64,000 bases of DNA, from NCBI GenBank assembly GCA_027924585.1, contig BSBM01000643.1, positions 15,362,501-15,426,500 on the forward strand, written 5' to 3'. The stretch comes from Larix kaempferi (Eukaryota; Streptophyta; Pinopsida; Pinales; Pinaceae). The notes under the pieces were generated by a model, which did not search any database, was not told where the DNA came from, and worked only from the letters and a program-made list of their open reading frames with translations. The position numbers and the translations under genes are program-made. This document shows, piece after piece, positions 41,639 through 53,057 of the stretch. Numbering within the stretch: the first letter of the stretch is position 1; each line of letters opens with the position of its first letter.

Positions 41639-43832
41639 ATTGTTCTCTAGAGCAGGGCTCTTCCCTCCATCAATCATGATCACTAGGACAATCCGTTGTT
41701 ATAGCACCCTCCCCATGTCTCAAGCAAACTCGTATGTAAATTGTATACACATAGTTTTGATTTTTAATTGAATTACATATACAAGTAAAAATTATTGTAT
41801 ACATATTGTACACGTGTTTAATTATTAAGTGTTGTTTGTGTCTAGGCACCCCACCGGTCAGGTTGTCTGGTGAGCGTTGATCTGGAAGCATGGTGTCAAG
41901 TGCATTGCATGATGGTCAAGATCCATTGACCCCCTTAGAGCACAGTGAGGGGTTCATGATCATGTGAGTATATTAAATTCATATTTATTTATTTTTTTAA
42001 TATATTAGTATTTTTAAATTTTGTATCGGTGTTTTGTACTTTGACTAATAATTTTTTTTAATATATCTGTCAGGTGTTGATCTCGGTTCTAATTCTCCTT
42101 GGGAGGATGAGATAACCAATATCGTGATCAAACATATCAATTCACGGCGTGATTTTTTGTGCATCCAGGTAAATTCCATGCACCCTGATTATCCATCGGT
42201 ATGGTCGATGTCCATGATGATCGATGGAGTCAATGAGTTATTGGACATCTATAAAAAGGAGGGTCCTCCAAGTGACATCTAACATGTTGCTTTCTAGAAG
42301 AGGAGGGACCAGGTATTGGGTCCTGCAACTGGGAGGTGGTGAAAAATGCAACAAGGGGAAGGGATGTCAGGGGCACTTTCTTTGGCATCCCTCTCGATTG
42401 TGTTGTTGGAAATCCGCTCTGACTTTTTGATTTCAAGTGTGAGGTATTTGTGCCTTATATTTATGATAGGTTTATTGGAGCATGGGGAATGTTCCCCCAC
42501 CATGACCAGGTCTCTTTATACTTTTCTAAACATATTTATTCAAAGTTTGTATTACACATGCATCTGGATTACACAAGTACACCATCGGCTTTCTATGGCA
42601 TCAGGCGTGGACGCACTTATCAGTGTCCAAGAGCTCGTAGAGACCCTGCTACTATACCACCCCCTCCTTGATTGATTCATTTCCCTAGTCTGATACTTCT
42701 ATGACCCGAGGACTTAGCTGAGCCATTGCATCTTGGACTTGAAAAACGTTCTTTGATGGCACATGTCATGTGTACTACATTGGGTCATGCTACCATCTCC
42801 ATGCACGAGGAGAGGTCCAAACCACCCCCTGGAACTATAGATTATGATTTATTGTCGATGGAGGACTCGGATATTTGGTTCCTTGACTATGAGACTCTAG
42901 TTTCATATGTTATACATGCCCGAGAATCATACTTTCATTTGTATGAGAGATCTAGGCTGTTGTCGACACAACATGAATATATTTATGTAATTAATTTTTT
43001 TATTATACATCATTAAATAATAATCTTTAATATATGTAATGTATCTAAGAGAATCAATCAAAGTAATACTGATTTGTTTTTTGTTGCTCCATGCAAAGGA
43101 CCGATTTTATGGATTCACCCCATTCCACTTCTTTGTTGCTTGGCCAGGAAACCATTTTCCCCAATGATTTCCCCATGGTACATATGTTAGTTCATTCATC
43201 ATAACCTTGTAATTTACATACATGCATATAATTGCAATTATTTTATCATAGCATTCATCTTGTCGCTTACTCAAATTGTATGGGGTGGAAGCAAGGGGCG
43301 TTGTAGTATCCTTCGGAGTTCGATCGTCAATTATTAGTAGATGAAATACTATAACTTATGTTTCAATGCAATATAGAATTCAAGTTGATGTTTAATTTAT
43401 AATTTTTATTTATTATTCTTTTATTGATTATATGCATATGTCACCATACACAGGCTCATGTACAATTGTGAATCGATGCTTCAGTGATGAGTGGGAAAGG
43501 TTGATTCAACGTCGTCCTGGTGAGGGACCATCAACTCAGTATTGTCCTGTATATGCCACACAGGACGATTTGGAAAATATCACCATGGACTTGAGCTAGG
43601 TTAGTTGATCCATCCACTTAAAAATTTACAAATATGTCTTCTTATAGATTTAAGTATATTATTTAAATATAGAACTAACTTACAGAGTTCAAAATTTTAT
43701 TTTTTGCATTTCGATTCTTTAGACAACATTTTCAATCACACGGCATCCCCACACCAAGGGCATGGTGTAGGAGGTACTAGCAGTGGGGCTGACAACATAA
43801 CCCATCAAGGGCCTGGTCCCCATATTAGATGA
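41639..43832 (+). pseudogene. Unidentified degraded multi-exon gene remnant
   Basis: Exon-like segments have GT-AG borders: 41639-41731 (CATACAG| ... |GTATGT), 41846-41963 (GTGTCTAG| ... |GTGAGT), a segment starting 42074 (CTGTCAG|), 43454-43599 (ACACAG| ... |GTTAGT) and a last one at 43723-43832 ending in TGA. The first two join in phase, each open apart from one TGA that could come from CGA. Open stretches include WEDEITNIVIKHINSRRDFL, FGIPLDCVVGNPL, RFIGAWGMFPHHDQVSLYF, and DYDLLSMEDSDIWFLDYETL. Exons 2 and 3 do not join in phase. No family is recognised. It could be a host gene remnant or a transposon gene with introns. Confidence 0.35.
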
Positions 43833-43959
43833 CACTCGTTCATGTTGTGTGACTATTTTTATTGTTATGCACACATATTACATTTTATAAACTTGATGGA
43901 TTATTTTCTATCATACTTTTTCTTAATGGATATATATGATTTCTTATGTTTATGTGGAT

Positions 43960-46234
43960 TTTCAAATCCCCAGTCACCTCGGTTCCCTTAGAGGCGATGG
44001 GAGACAACCCTTCAATTCACCTGCTAATTTTTTTCTTCAAACTGCCATTAGTATGCAAAAACAATCCTCGGTCTGCAATCCACAATCCACGGGGAATAAC
44101 TCAGGGAGTCGGGACCATAATTATTAGTTTCATAGAATGTGCATCTGACTTCCTCAATCCGCAATCCCCCTTGCAGAATTCAAAAATTCGGAACCACAAA
44201 TTTCAAATTCGACAAATTCACCCTTCCGACTTTCGCAATCCACAATCCGCCTTGCAGGATTTGAAAATTAGGAACCACAATTCTACCACTCCGAGAAAAC
44301 TTCACCTCTGACTTCTGGAATCCGCAATGCGGAACTCGTAAGTTGGAACTCCAAATTCTTTGTTCTGAAGAAATTTTCCGCAATCCGTAATCCTCCTTGC
44401 GGGATTCGGAAAGTCGGAACGCCAAACCATCAATCCAGAAAAGTTTCCCTTATGACTTACGCAATCCTCAATCCATGTTGCGGGAGTCAGAAATCAGAAT
44501 TCCAAAATCACCAATCCAGAAAATTCACCCTTCCGTCTTCCGCAATGCGGATTCAGAAAGTCGGAATCCTAACTGCACAACTTCTCAGGCCCATAACTTC
44601 TTCATCCTAAGTCCAATTTGGGAAATTCTGGTATCGTTGGAAAGCTCTCAGTGATATCTATACAACTGTATGATCTTCAGCCACATTTGAGAACTCATAT
44701 CTTGTCCCTCTTCCGACCCAAAATGTGTCCCCAAACCTCCTCAAGACCTCCTTTCCTCTTTGCAAGGAGCTCTTACATTGATCTGTCATGGTCCTTCCTT
44801 TCATCTAATCCACAAAGGGAGCATAGGTACAATAGGGGATGTTTATCCCCCCCCATCTCAAGCCCATATGATGCAACACAAAACATCTAAAGGTGTGTGC
44901 ATTGCCTAATATATATACATAGTGGAATTAAAACTTAATAACACACACATAGAGTGAAATGCATCAACATTTTCTTCCAGGCAGACTAATAAAACAATAA
45001 GGAATGAACCAACCTCATGATCAGGCCTATACACAGGTTCCTACTGATTAATTCATGTAATCATTTCATTCACATTGACTTGAAATAACATAGGAAATTA
45101 GCATCATTTCGAACCATAGAATGGACATAATTTATATCATAGAGAACACTTATCTTTAAGACGAAGTTGTCCAAGCAACTGACTATGTGAGAGCAACGTT
45201 CCACCTAACCATAGGTCTCTGTCCAGCCTATATTCTTTCAGCTGAGAGACCACCCTCGAGTTGGGTTGTTTATCCACTAAGGAGTAACTAAACAGGCTCA
45301 CTCACAACCATGATTTCACACAACAGTTATGTTAAGCCAGCACACAGCTGGGTTTATCAAGCATTCAAAGAGACAAGGGAGGAGGATGCTAAGCCAGTGA
45401 GCTCAACCACAGAGCTAAAGGCACCTCAATTAACTCAAACATCCTTGGCACCCACAATACCTACCACACCCAACACAAGGAAGGTCCCATTCTCTACTGC
45501 ACATTCCCTCAATCCACCCTTCCCCCCAATGCTCTTCAGGGTGGGCATAGAAAGGTACAAGCTACGTAATCTTTGAGATTCTAGCCTTCACTAGGTTTGT
45601 CAAGCAATTCCAACCTCTGTTCTTTTTCCCATTCTTTCATCCATAATTATATTTTCTCAGCTTCTATTTCCAAATTCATTATGTCCCGTCACTGCATTCT
45701 CGACTGTCCCAATCTGTGTTTTTTCTTCCTCTTTCTACCAAAAGTCTTGGCATCTTCCTCCCTCTATGTTTTTATTGAGGGTTCCCCCCTTTGACTTTCC
45801 TTTCCACCTCCATTTCCTTGGGAGTTTTGGAATTCCTCTGTCAACGTGGCTTTTCCAGAATCTTGACTCTTCCTCTTCCTTCACTATTGGGCTTTGTACG
45901 CATGAAAACCAATTCTTTATGTCCCACGATCCCACAACCCCCTCACCTCTCCCTAGTGGATGCACATGGCCCCCTCTTATTGGTTGCTTCCATAGCCAGT
46001 TCTTTTTGTATTTTTATTGCAATATATTTATTTATTTGCAACATTTTTACAATTTCCATGGCTTAATGGCACATGGCTAATAAAATATCAAATACTTTCC
46101 TTTTAAATAAAATATGAGCATCGACTAGGGGGGCCTTGTCCTTGAGCTCCACGCTAGGGAAAACATGCATTGCATGTATATAATATTTTTTATAAAATAA
46201 AAAATACCCTAAGGGTCAAAATTGGGTATTAAAA
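43960..46234 (-). repeat. 3' LTR of the second minus-strand gypsy element
   Basis: It matches 54695-56006 from the CCCCAGTCAC start on (CTCGGTTCCCTTAGAGGCGA, GATCTTCAGCCACATTTGAG, CATATGATGCAACACAAAAC) and extends about 1 kb beyond where that copy stops. Its first bases are altered relative to TGTCATGTCCCC. Palindromic tandem repeats fill 44050-44570. Confidence 0.88.
44050..44570. repeat. Palindrome-rich tandem repeat in the 3' LTR
   Basis: Degenerate units of about 70 to 90 bp built around GACTTCCGCAATCC...GGATTCGGAAAGTC, which are inverted to each other and to an internal CCGCCTTGCGG. The same array is at 54790-55290 in the other LTR. Confidence 0.82.
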
Positions 46235-46248
46235 TCCCCTCCCCCTTA
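46235..46248 (-). other. Polypurine tract of the second minus-strand gypsy element
   Basis: On the minus strand it reads TAAGGGGGAGGGGA, immediately before the 3' LTR. It is almost the same as that of the coding-poor family. Confidence 0.85.
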
Positions 46249-46271
46249 GAACAACACCATCCTCGGTATTC

Positions 46272-46898
46272 TCATAACTGAAAAAAAAATGGAAATGCCT
46301 CTCTCATGGCATCCTCCATCTCCCATGTAGCCTCATCGGGACTAAGGTGCTTCCATTTCACCTTTACATGTCTAATGGATTGGTTCCGGGGCAATGTGAC
46401 CTTCCTGTTGAGGATGTGCATAAGCTCTACATGGAACTCTCCCTCAGGTTCCACCTATATCACATTCCAATCAATCACATGATTAGGATCATGTACATAA
46501 TTCTTAACCAAAGAAACATGGAAAACATTATGAGCTCTCATGTTAGCAGGAAATGCAACTATATATGCAACTAGTCGTATCCTATCAAGGACTTCAAATG
46601 GCCTACAATATATTGGTACCATCTTGGCACAACTCCCCAAATTGAGGGAAATTTTCCTTGGTTTCACTCTTAAATACACATGATCCCAAATATTAAATTC
46701 CTTATGCACCCTTTTCAAATATGCATAACTCTTTTTCCTGTCCTGAGATTCCTTTAAATTATGTATGATCTTCACAATTTCTTGTTCCATTTCCTTGATC
46801 ATCTCTAGCCCAAGCACCACCCTGTTCACCAGACTATCCCAATTCACTGGAGTGCTGCATCCTTTGCCATACAATGCCTCAAATGGACTCATTCCCAA
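46272..46898 (-). pseudogene. Integrase C-terminal region and chromodomain-like tail
   Basis: Open from 46898: MSPFEALYGKGCSTPVNWD, the KSYAYLKRVHKEF linker, LNLGSCAKMVPIYCRPFEVL, and HNVFHVSLVKNYVHDPN to a stop at 46455. That stop is a TAG where the related element has CAG (Gln). The frame then continues to 46272 with VEPEGEF and the chromodomain-like VKVKWKHLSPDEATWEMED. It ends in FFFQL. It acts in targeting in active relatives; here it is broken. Confidence 0.86.
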
Positions 46899-46904
46899 GG
46901 ATGC

Positions 46905-47260
46905 TTAATGTCCATTATTGTATGCAAATTCTACCAAGTGTAGGTAATCCTCCCACTTGGATGGTTTATTCATCACATACATTCTCAACATGTCTTCAAG
47001 AACCTGATTCAACCTATTAGTTTGGCCATCTGTTTGAGGATGATATGTTGTACTAAAATTCAGCTGAGTTCCTAACTCCTGAAACAATCCCTTCCAAAAA
47101 TTGGATGTGAACTTTGCATCTCGATCTGAAATTATTGCCTTGGGCAATCCATGCAATCTGAATATCTCCTTCATGAAAATATTTTCTATGTCATTTGTCT
47201 TATGAGTGGACTTGACTGGAGTGATCTACCTTTGATACCTTATCCACCACTACCATAATT
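46905..47260 (-). pseudogene. Integrase catalytic core
   Basis: SDRDAKFTSNFWKGLFQELG holds the second Asp, YHPQTDGQTNRLNQVLEDML the HPQTDGQ block. The Glu position reads Asn (TNRLNQ rather than TERVNQ), so the DDE triad is lost. The first-Asp segment MVVVDKVSK is found just upstream, near 47245, behind a stop or frame change. The open frame ends in NNGH and a TAA where relatives have Gln. Confidence 0.85.
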
Positions 47261-47339
47261 TAATCATGCTTCCTCGTTGTCATTGGAAAACTTGTTATAA
47301 AATCCATAGAAATTACTTCCCACTTCCATTCTGAAATGG

Positions 47340-48348
47340 GAAAAGGGGTCAATAATCCTGCTGGGTGTTGATGCTCTTCCTTGACTTGTTGACATTTTTG
47401 ACATCTAGAAATGTATTATGCTATGTCCTTCTTCATCCCATGCCAAAAGTATTGCTTTCTTGCTGTTGTTATTGTCTTTTGATATCCTGGATGTCCATAA
47501 TATGGAATTTGATGCATTTCATCCATTACTAGCCTCTTTAAATCTGTACAATTTGGAATATACATTCTATCTCCATAAAGGAGAATATCATCTTTACCAA
47601 ACTGATATCCTGCACACTTTTCATCAATATTTCCCTGCTGCAATTTTCCTTTGATTTGAAGGTAAGTTTCATCACTGGTTTGGGCTTCAAGAACTCTTGT
47701 CTTCAAATATGATTTGCACATACTTACTGTTGCAACATGAAATTTTCTGCTAAGGGCATCTACAACCTTGTTCTCCTTCCCTTTGACATGCTTAATTTGA
47801 AAATCAAATTCACAAAGAAATTCCATCCACCTAGTTTTCCTAGCATTCAATTTTGGTTGGTCAAACCAATACTTCAAGCTCATGTGGTCTGTCCTGAGCT
47901 CGAATCTTCTTCCCAAAAAATAATGTCTCCACCTTTTGAGAGCATGTATTTTGGCCTCTAATTCTAAATCATGTGTGGCATAATTATTTTCATGTTCTTT
48001 TAATTTCCTTAACTCATAACAAATTACAAATCCTTCTTGCGTGAGCACTCCACCTAGCCCTTCAATGCAAGCATCTGTACACACTACAAAATCCTTCTTT
48101 GGATCAGCAATCTTCAAAACAAGAGCACTAGTAAGCAATTCCTTTAGCTGTTGAAAGATTTTCTCACACTTTTCAGACCATACAAACTTGACATTCTTCA
48201 TTTGCAATGATGTAATTGGATGAGCAATCTTGGAGAATCCTTCAATGAACCTTCTATAATAGCCTGCAATACCCATAAAATATCTAACATCTGTAACATT
48301 CTTTCGAGTAGGCCAATCCATTATGGCTTCAATCGTCTCTGGATCCAC
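47340..48348 (-). pseudogene. RT thumb, RNase H and integrase zinc finger
   Basis: A 310-residue open frame (48348-47416), the longest uninterrupted pol frame in the window. Order: [17 protein letters not shown] (RT thumb/connection), [20 protein letters not shown] (RNase H Asp), [15 protein letters not shown] (Glu), [20 protein letters not shown] (Asp), [12 protein letters not shown], then the integrase finger [15 protein letters not shown]. The frame stops at 47416 just before the CxxC half, which is readable further down to about 47340 (CQKCQQ-type, EEHQHPAGLL). RNase H residues look intact. Confidence 0.9.
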
Positions 48349-48850
48349 TGCAATTCCTTCCTTGAAACACCATTCTTAGATGTTCATCATCCTCTTCTTC
48401 ATTCTTTGAATAAACAATAATGTCATCCAAGAACATTATCACAAACTTATCCAAATACTTGTTAAAGACACTATTCATGAGACACATGAATGTAGCAGGT
48501 GCATTGGTAAGACCAAATGGCACCATTGTGAACTCATAATGGCCATACCTAATCCAGAAAGTTTTCTTGTGAATTTCTTCTTATTTTATCCTCACTTGAT
48601 GATAGCCAGACCTCAAATCAATCTTTGAAAACACTTTAGCTTCCTTCATTTGATCAAACAAATCATCAATTCTTGTCAATGGGTACTTATTATTAAATGT
48701 CACTTTATTTAGCTTCCTGTAATCAATACACAGCCTTAAAGTCTCATACTTTTTCTTGACAAATAACACTGATGCTCCCCAAGGAGATACACTTGGCCTG
48801 ATATACTCCTTGTCCATTAATTCTTGTAGCTGCATCCTTAACTCTATCAA
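48329..48850 (-). pseudogene. Reverse transcriptase (fingers and palm)
   Basis: Two frames: 48850-48581 with [62 protein letters not shown], and 48526-48329 with [19 protein letters not shown] and the catalytic [10 protein letters not shown] frame change lies between 48581 and 48526. After FLDD the frame goes out of register near the EGIAVDP region; the thumb resumes at 48348 in the next frame. Confidence 0.9.
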
Positions 48851-49490
48851 TTATGGTGTGCTCATTCTATAACGAGCTTTAGAAATTGGTGTTGCCCCTG
48901 GAACTAGATTGATGGTAAAATCAATGTCTCTTTTTGGTGGCAGTCCCGGCACTTCATATGGAAACACATATTTGAACTCGCAACAAATGGAAGTCTTCCA
49001 TCCTTGGTCCTTTGTCCTCTGATGAATATACTATGTGAACTGCATATAATTGGAAACCCTTCTTATAGAACTTTTTCAATTGTAAGGATGAAATTTGTCT
49101 TGTTGAGACTTTATTGGGAATTCCTCTTACCAATCTTGGTCTTCCCTCTTCACCAATGCATTCAAATACCTTTTCATAGCAATCTATCTTGGCTATATGC
49201 CTTTCCAACCAATCAATACCATTTATAGCATCATAATATCCCAATGCCAGGACAGTCAAATTTACTTTTGTGAGGAATCCATTCAACTCCATGGGGCATT
49301 CCATCACTTCTTCACCCACTTTTCTCTTGGTTCCTGTGGCTAACTGAACTAGCCAAGACTTACTGTGCTTCATTTTTCTAAGAGAACAACCTTTAGCTAA
49401 TTTTGGAGAAACATAACTAATATCCTGGATCAATCAAAATAGAAATAGATTGCTTGGAATTATTACCTTCAACTTCCACCACTGTTGATT
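48851..49490 (-). pseudogene. Aspartic protease and pre-RT linker
   Basis: ISILIDPG marks the active site near 49445. Right after it a small deletion shifts the frame, so the conserved ASLSY continuation is read in another frame as ISYVSPKLAKGC. Then come KSWLVQLATGTKRKV, LALGYYDAINGIDWLERH and STRQISSLQLKKF, and the [11 protein letters not shown]-type linker near 48940. The catalytic Asp is present but the frame is broken beside it. Confidence 0.83.
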
Positions 49491-49499
49491 AATGGTCTT

Positions 49500-50122
49500 C
49501 TTGATGATCATCCAACGCTGCATAGATTTGAGGTGTTTCCCTTTCCATATCCTCCACTATGGATTCTCCTTTTAAGTTGTGCAAACTTCGAGGATTCTCC
49601 CTTCAATGTGGACAATCTCTAAGAATGTGGTTTTCTCCACATCCCCAACACTGAAGTGGCCCTTTTGATGCTTTTTATGCTACTACTGCTACCTTGTTCT
49701 CACTTCCTGTCTATTTGCCCTGTGGAAAATTTCTTGGCTGATTTTTGAATGATGGCTTAAATCCACTTTTCCTTTGATCAAACCTCCCATTTGGATTTCC
49801 TTTCACTGCTGAGTGAACCTATGATTTTCCTTTTCTCTGCTCATAGCAATGCATTTCCATCCTAATGGATTCATCAAGACTTGGTGGATTAAAAAACTCA
49901 ATCCTATCTCTTATACTTTGGGGTAGACTTCCAAGAAAGCATTGGATCTTTACCCTCTCATATTTGATATAGTCCACATAGCTCAACGGTTCCAAAAATT
50001 TATGGACATGTTCTTCCATAGATTTATGTCCCAACTTGAGTTCATTGAATTATTTCCTCTTACTGTCATAATACCTAGCAGAAAGGTATTTTTCCTTGAA
50101 ATAATTCTTAAATTGCTCCCAG
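49500..50122 (-). pseudogene. Gag, central part and zinc knuckle
   Basis: The segment right of the copia-type insertion point reads EQFKNYFKEKYLSARYYD, a stop, then HKSMEEHVHKFLEPLSYVDYI and KIQCFLGSLPQSIRDRIEFFNPP (49819-50034). The zinc knuckle CWGCGENHILRDC (49609-49651) has all three Cys and the His. It ends near 49500 in IYAALDDHQEDH and a stop. The N-terminal half of gag is at 53058-53694. Confidence 0.85.
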
Positions 50123-50884
50123 TGTGAAAATCCTCACAGCAGATCTAAGAGCTAATGTATACCTCACAAGAAACATTAAGAAGGAAAATAGAAGAAGAGT
50201 GGACAATACAGTGTAAAAGAGTAGCAGAATTATGATACGGTAGAACTCAGATAGAAGCATAATAGCATCACAATAATTCATTAATCATAATATGAACAAT
50301 AAATAATACAATGGAGAGGATTTGAATGCCAAGGTGGATATTTGAATTAGCCTGCATGACAATGGCTTATCTGCACTAGGATTCCTAATCATCAGATCAG
50401 TATTGGTGTCATCAGATCACAAGTGGCTGTCCATGTGTCAAACTGAGCTAACCGAATGTAACTGAGTCTAACTGGATGTAACTAAATGTAATTGATAGAT
50501 GTGACACTGTCTGTAGTCAGAACAGATCAACTATTCTCTCTAGAGGTCTCACTGAGTGTATCAATTAGTAAACAAGTCAATATGTCCTCAAATCAAGGAT
50601 CAGATCCACAAATCTAGTAACTAACTGAGTGTGTCACTAGTGGTAGATGAGAGAGGGCACACTTCTTTCTGTGGTAGGTGAGAGAGGGCGCATCACAGAC
50701 TAGGAGGGATGGAACTAAGTGGAAATAGGCTCTCAGGGCTAGTGAACTAAGCACTAGGTGTTGGGAGACACCATACTGATGACTAGAAGGCATGCATTTG
50801 CATGGATGCATGCAATTGCATGACTGCATGCAGAACTGACATAATGCTGGTAGGACTAGGATGGAGTATAGGAATATCCTAAAA
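50123..50884 (-). repeat. 3' LTR of the gag-only element
   Basis: 762 bp. TGCATGCA-rich and CACCTACC-type (plus strand GGTAGGTGAGAGAGGGC) repeats are conserved among all three LTRs of the family. It ends CCTAAAA where the partner has CCTAACA. Confidence 0.92.
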
Positions 50885-50895
50885 CCCCCCCTTGA
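50885..50895 (-). other. Polypurine tract of the gag-only element
   Basis: On the minus strand it is TCAAGGGGGGG, directly before the 3' LTR. Confidence 0.85.
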
Positions 50896-51257
50896 TCCAT
50901 CCCGGGACCTGGTAACTGAGACCAAAGGTCACCCAATACAATGAATAATAAAGAACAGTCCATGAAACAAGGAAATGGGGAAAAACCTCATGGGAAAAAT
51001 ACCCCCCCTCAAAAGAGACTGTAAGGCACACCAAAAAATATATGCTCCAAACTTAAGCAGGTGTGATGCTTGGTCATATGTCTGGAGATATCTTTTTCTT
51101 GGGAAGAAGTGGTTCATTCTCCAAAAACATGTGCTTGTGTTCTCCTTCAGTGGATGCAAGTGAATATGGAGAAATGTGATTGTACTTTCTCTTCAAACCA
51201 GATGTGATGAGAACAAATCCAAAGGTATGAGGATGATCCTGGAACCTGTGATTCGAA

Positions 51258-52145
51258 TCAGCTAGGATCAAATCCATGAATGTGTAGATAGTCTTTTTTT
51301 GTCTCCTTTGAATAATCATAGGTGAGATTATGCCCAAAAGAACCATCACATGATAGTGGTTTCTTGGACTTCAAATCAGCTCCAAGACTTGATAAATGGT
51401 TTCTTGAGATCTCCTTTGAACCAACAGGGGTGAGATCAAAACCATGATATGCATGAGAAATGATCCCAAGCAAATGGTAATGCGCTACATCTTCAATGAA
51501 CTTCTGAGAGCATGTACAAATGATCATATAGTAGTACATAAGAGGTAAGTGATCAAGGAGAGTGAATGCATCACCTGCAATTGCTGATTTAACCTCCGAA
51601 ACATTCAATAGATCATCATTATGCAAACCAATAGACTCTTGTGCAAGAGAGGATTTAAGAACCTCTTCAGTTTCTAGAGTGTGAGCTGGCTCAGAATTCA
51701 AAATAGAAGACATTGAGAACATGAGTGTTGAATCTGCAAGTTCTTCTTCTTTTTGGACAACTTCATTATGAGATATATTTGATACTGAATCATGATCAGA
51801 GAGACCATCAAGGAGGGAAAATGCATCATTGGGCTTGCTCTCCAAATAGTTTGCACCAATCCCTTCATTCTTTTTTCCAAATCTTTCATCCAGTTGGGCC
51901 CATAGCTCTTTTGGAGATTCAGCAAAATAATGGAAGTGGGGTAACATACAACGAGATATAGCAGTCAACATTGCTCCATAGGCTCTGTCACCTTCATTTA
52001 ACCAATCATTCTCCTCTTCAGAGGATTCGAACTCTCTTTCAAGAAAATAATCAAAAAGACCATGTCTCTTCAAATATGTTATCATCTTTGGTTTCCACTC
52101 ATCATAGTTGAATGGAGAGAGAGGAGGAATTCCTTCCAGATTCAT
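51258..52145 (-). CDS. Copia-type Gag-like protein (DUF4219/UBN2-like), stand-alone
   Basis: A 295-residue open frame with a start Met at 52145, 148 bases after the primer site. The N-terminal 95 residues match the copia gag type: PPLSPFNYDEWKPKMITYLK, an acidic loop, LNEGDRAYGAMLTAISRCML, and PKELWAQLDERFG. The remaining 200 residues are Ser/Leu/Glu-rich with no recognised domain, and there is no zinc knuckle. After the stop comes non-coding DNA to the polypurine tract, with no protease or pol. In copia elements Gag forms the particle; here it may serve in trans, with pol from another element. It is the only long, unbroken retrotransposon ORF in the window. Confidence 0.72.
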   Translation of the reverse strand: MNLEGIPPLSPFNYDEWKPKMITYLKRHGLFDYFLEREFESSEEENDWLNEGDRAYGAMLTAISRCMLPHFHYFAESPKELWAQLDERFGKKNEGIGANYLESKPNDAFSLLDGLSDHDSVSNISHNEVVQKEEELADSTLMFSMSSILNSEPAHTLETEEVLKSSLAQESIGLHNDDLLNVSEVKSAIAGDAFTLLDHLPLMYYYMIICTCSQKFIEDVAHYHLLGIISHAYHGFDLTPVGSKEISRNHLSSLGADLKSKKPLSCDGSFGHNLTYDYSKETKKDYLHIHGFDPS

Positions 52146-52293
52146 GGAAGTTGTTGCAGAAGACCTGCATAAACAATAGAGAATATCTGCAACTGCTACT
52201 GCTGCAAAACTGAAGAAAACTGTTGCACTCGAAATCTTGGTAATAACTGCAAAAAAAAATCTCAGGAATGGAGATATACTATACTCTCAACAT

Positions 52294-52305
52294 GCTATGA
52301 TACCA
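52294..52305 (-). other. Primer-binding site for tRNA-iMet (gag-only element)
   Basis: On the minus strand it reads TGGTATCATAGC, matching the iMet complement TGGTATCAGAGC at 11 of 12 bases, directly adjacent to the 5' LTR. Confidence 0.9.
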
Positions 52306-53057
52306 TGTGAAAATCCTCACAGCAGATCTAAGAGTTAATGTATACCTCACAAGAAAGATTAAGCAGGAAAATAGAAGAAGATTGGACAATACAGTGTAAA
52401 AGAGCAGCAGAATTATGATACAGTAGAACTCAGATAGAAGCAAAATAACATCACACTAATTCATTAATCATAATATGAAAAATAAATAATACAATGGAGA
52501 GGATTCGAATTCCAAGGTGGCAATTCGAATTAGCCTGCATGAGCATGGCTTATATGCACTAGGAGTCCTAATCATCGGGTCAGTAGTGGTGTCATCGGAT
52601 CACAAGGGGTTGTCCATGTGTCAAACTGATTTAACTGAATGTAACTAAGTCTAACTGGATGTAACTAATAGATGTGATACTGTCTGTAGTCGAAACAGAT
52701 CAACTAGTCTCTCTGGAGGTCTCACTGAGTGTATTAGTCAGTAAACAAGTCAATTTGTCATCAAATCAAGGATCAGATCCACAAATCTAGTAACTAACTG
52801 AGTGTGTCACTGGTGGTAGGTGAGAGAGGGCACACTTCTTCCTGTGGTAGGTGAGAGAGGGAACATCACAGACTAGGAGGGCTGGAGCTGAGTGGAAATA
52901 GGCTCTCTGGGCTAGTAAACTAAGCACTAGGTGCTGGGAGACACCATACCGATGACTAGAAGGCATGCATTTTCACGGATGCATGCAGTTGCATGACTGC
53001 ATGCATAACTGACATAATGTTGGTAGGAATAGGATGGAGTATAGGAATATCCTAACA
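52306..53057 (-). repeat. 5' LTR of the gag-only element
   Basis: 752 bp. It begins TGTGAAAATCC and ends CCTAACA on the plus strand, giving TGTTAGG...TTTTCACA ends in the element's orientation. Confidence 0.93.

Larger units (their letters stand above)
50123..53057 (-). mobile_element. Gag-only copia-type LTR retrotransposon inside gag
   Basis: The LTRs 50123-50884 and 52306-53057 both start TGTGAAAATCCTCACAGCAG on the plus strand. The flanks are CCCAG (50118-50122) and CCCAT (53058-53062), a 5-bp duplication with one change. The primer site and polypurine tract show minus-strand transcription. The 1.4-kb interior has a single long ORF (51258-52145) and no pol. Within the first 215 bases the two LTRs differ at about a dozen positions by eye. 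A solo LTR of the family is at 18928-19740. Confidence 0.93.

Noticed and set aside
43946-44654. Plus-strand frames of 85-121 codons with Arg/Asn/Pro/Ser-rich peptides
   Set aside because: They are translations of the palindromic tandem repeats in the gypsy LTR; the matching frames in the other LTR diverge by indels.
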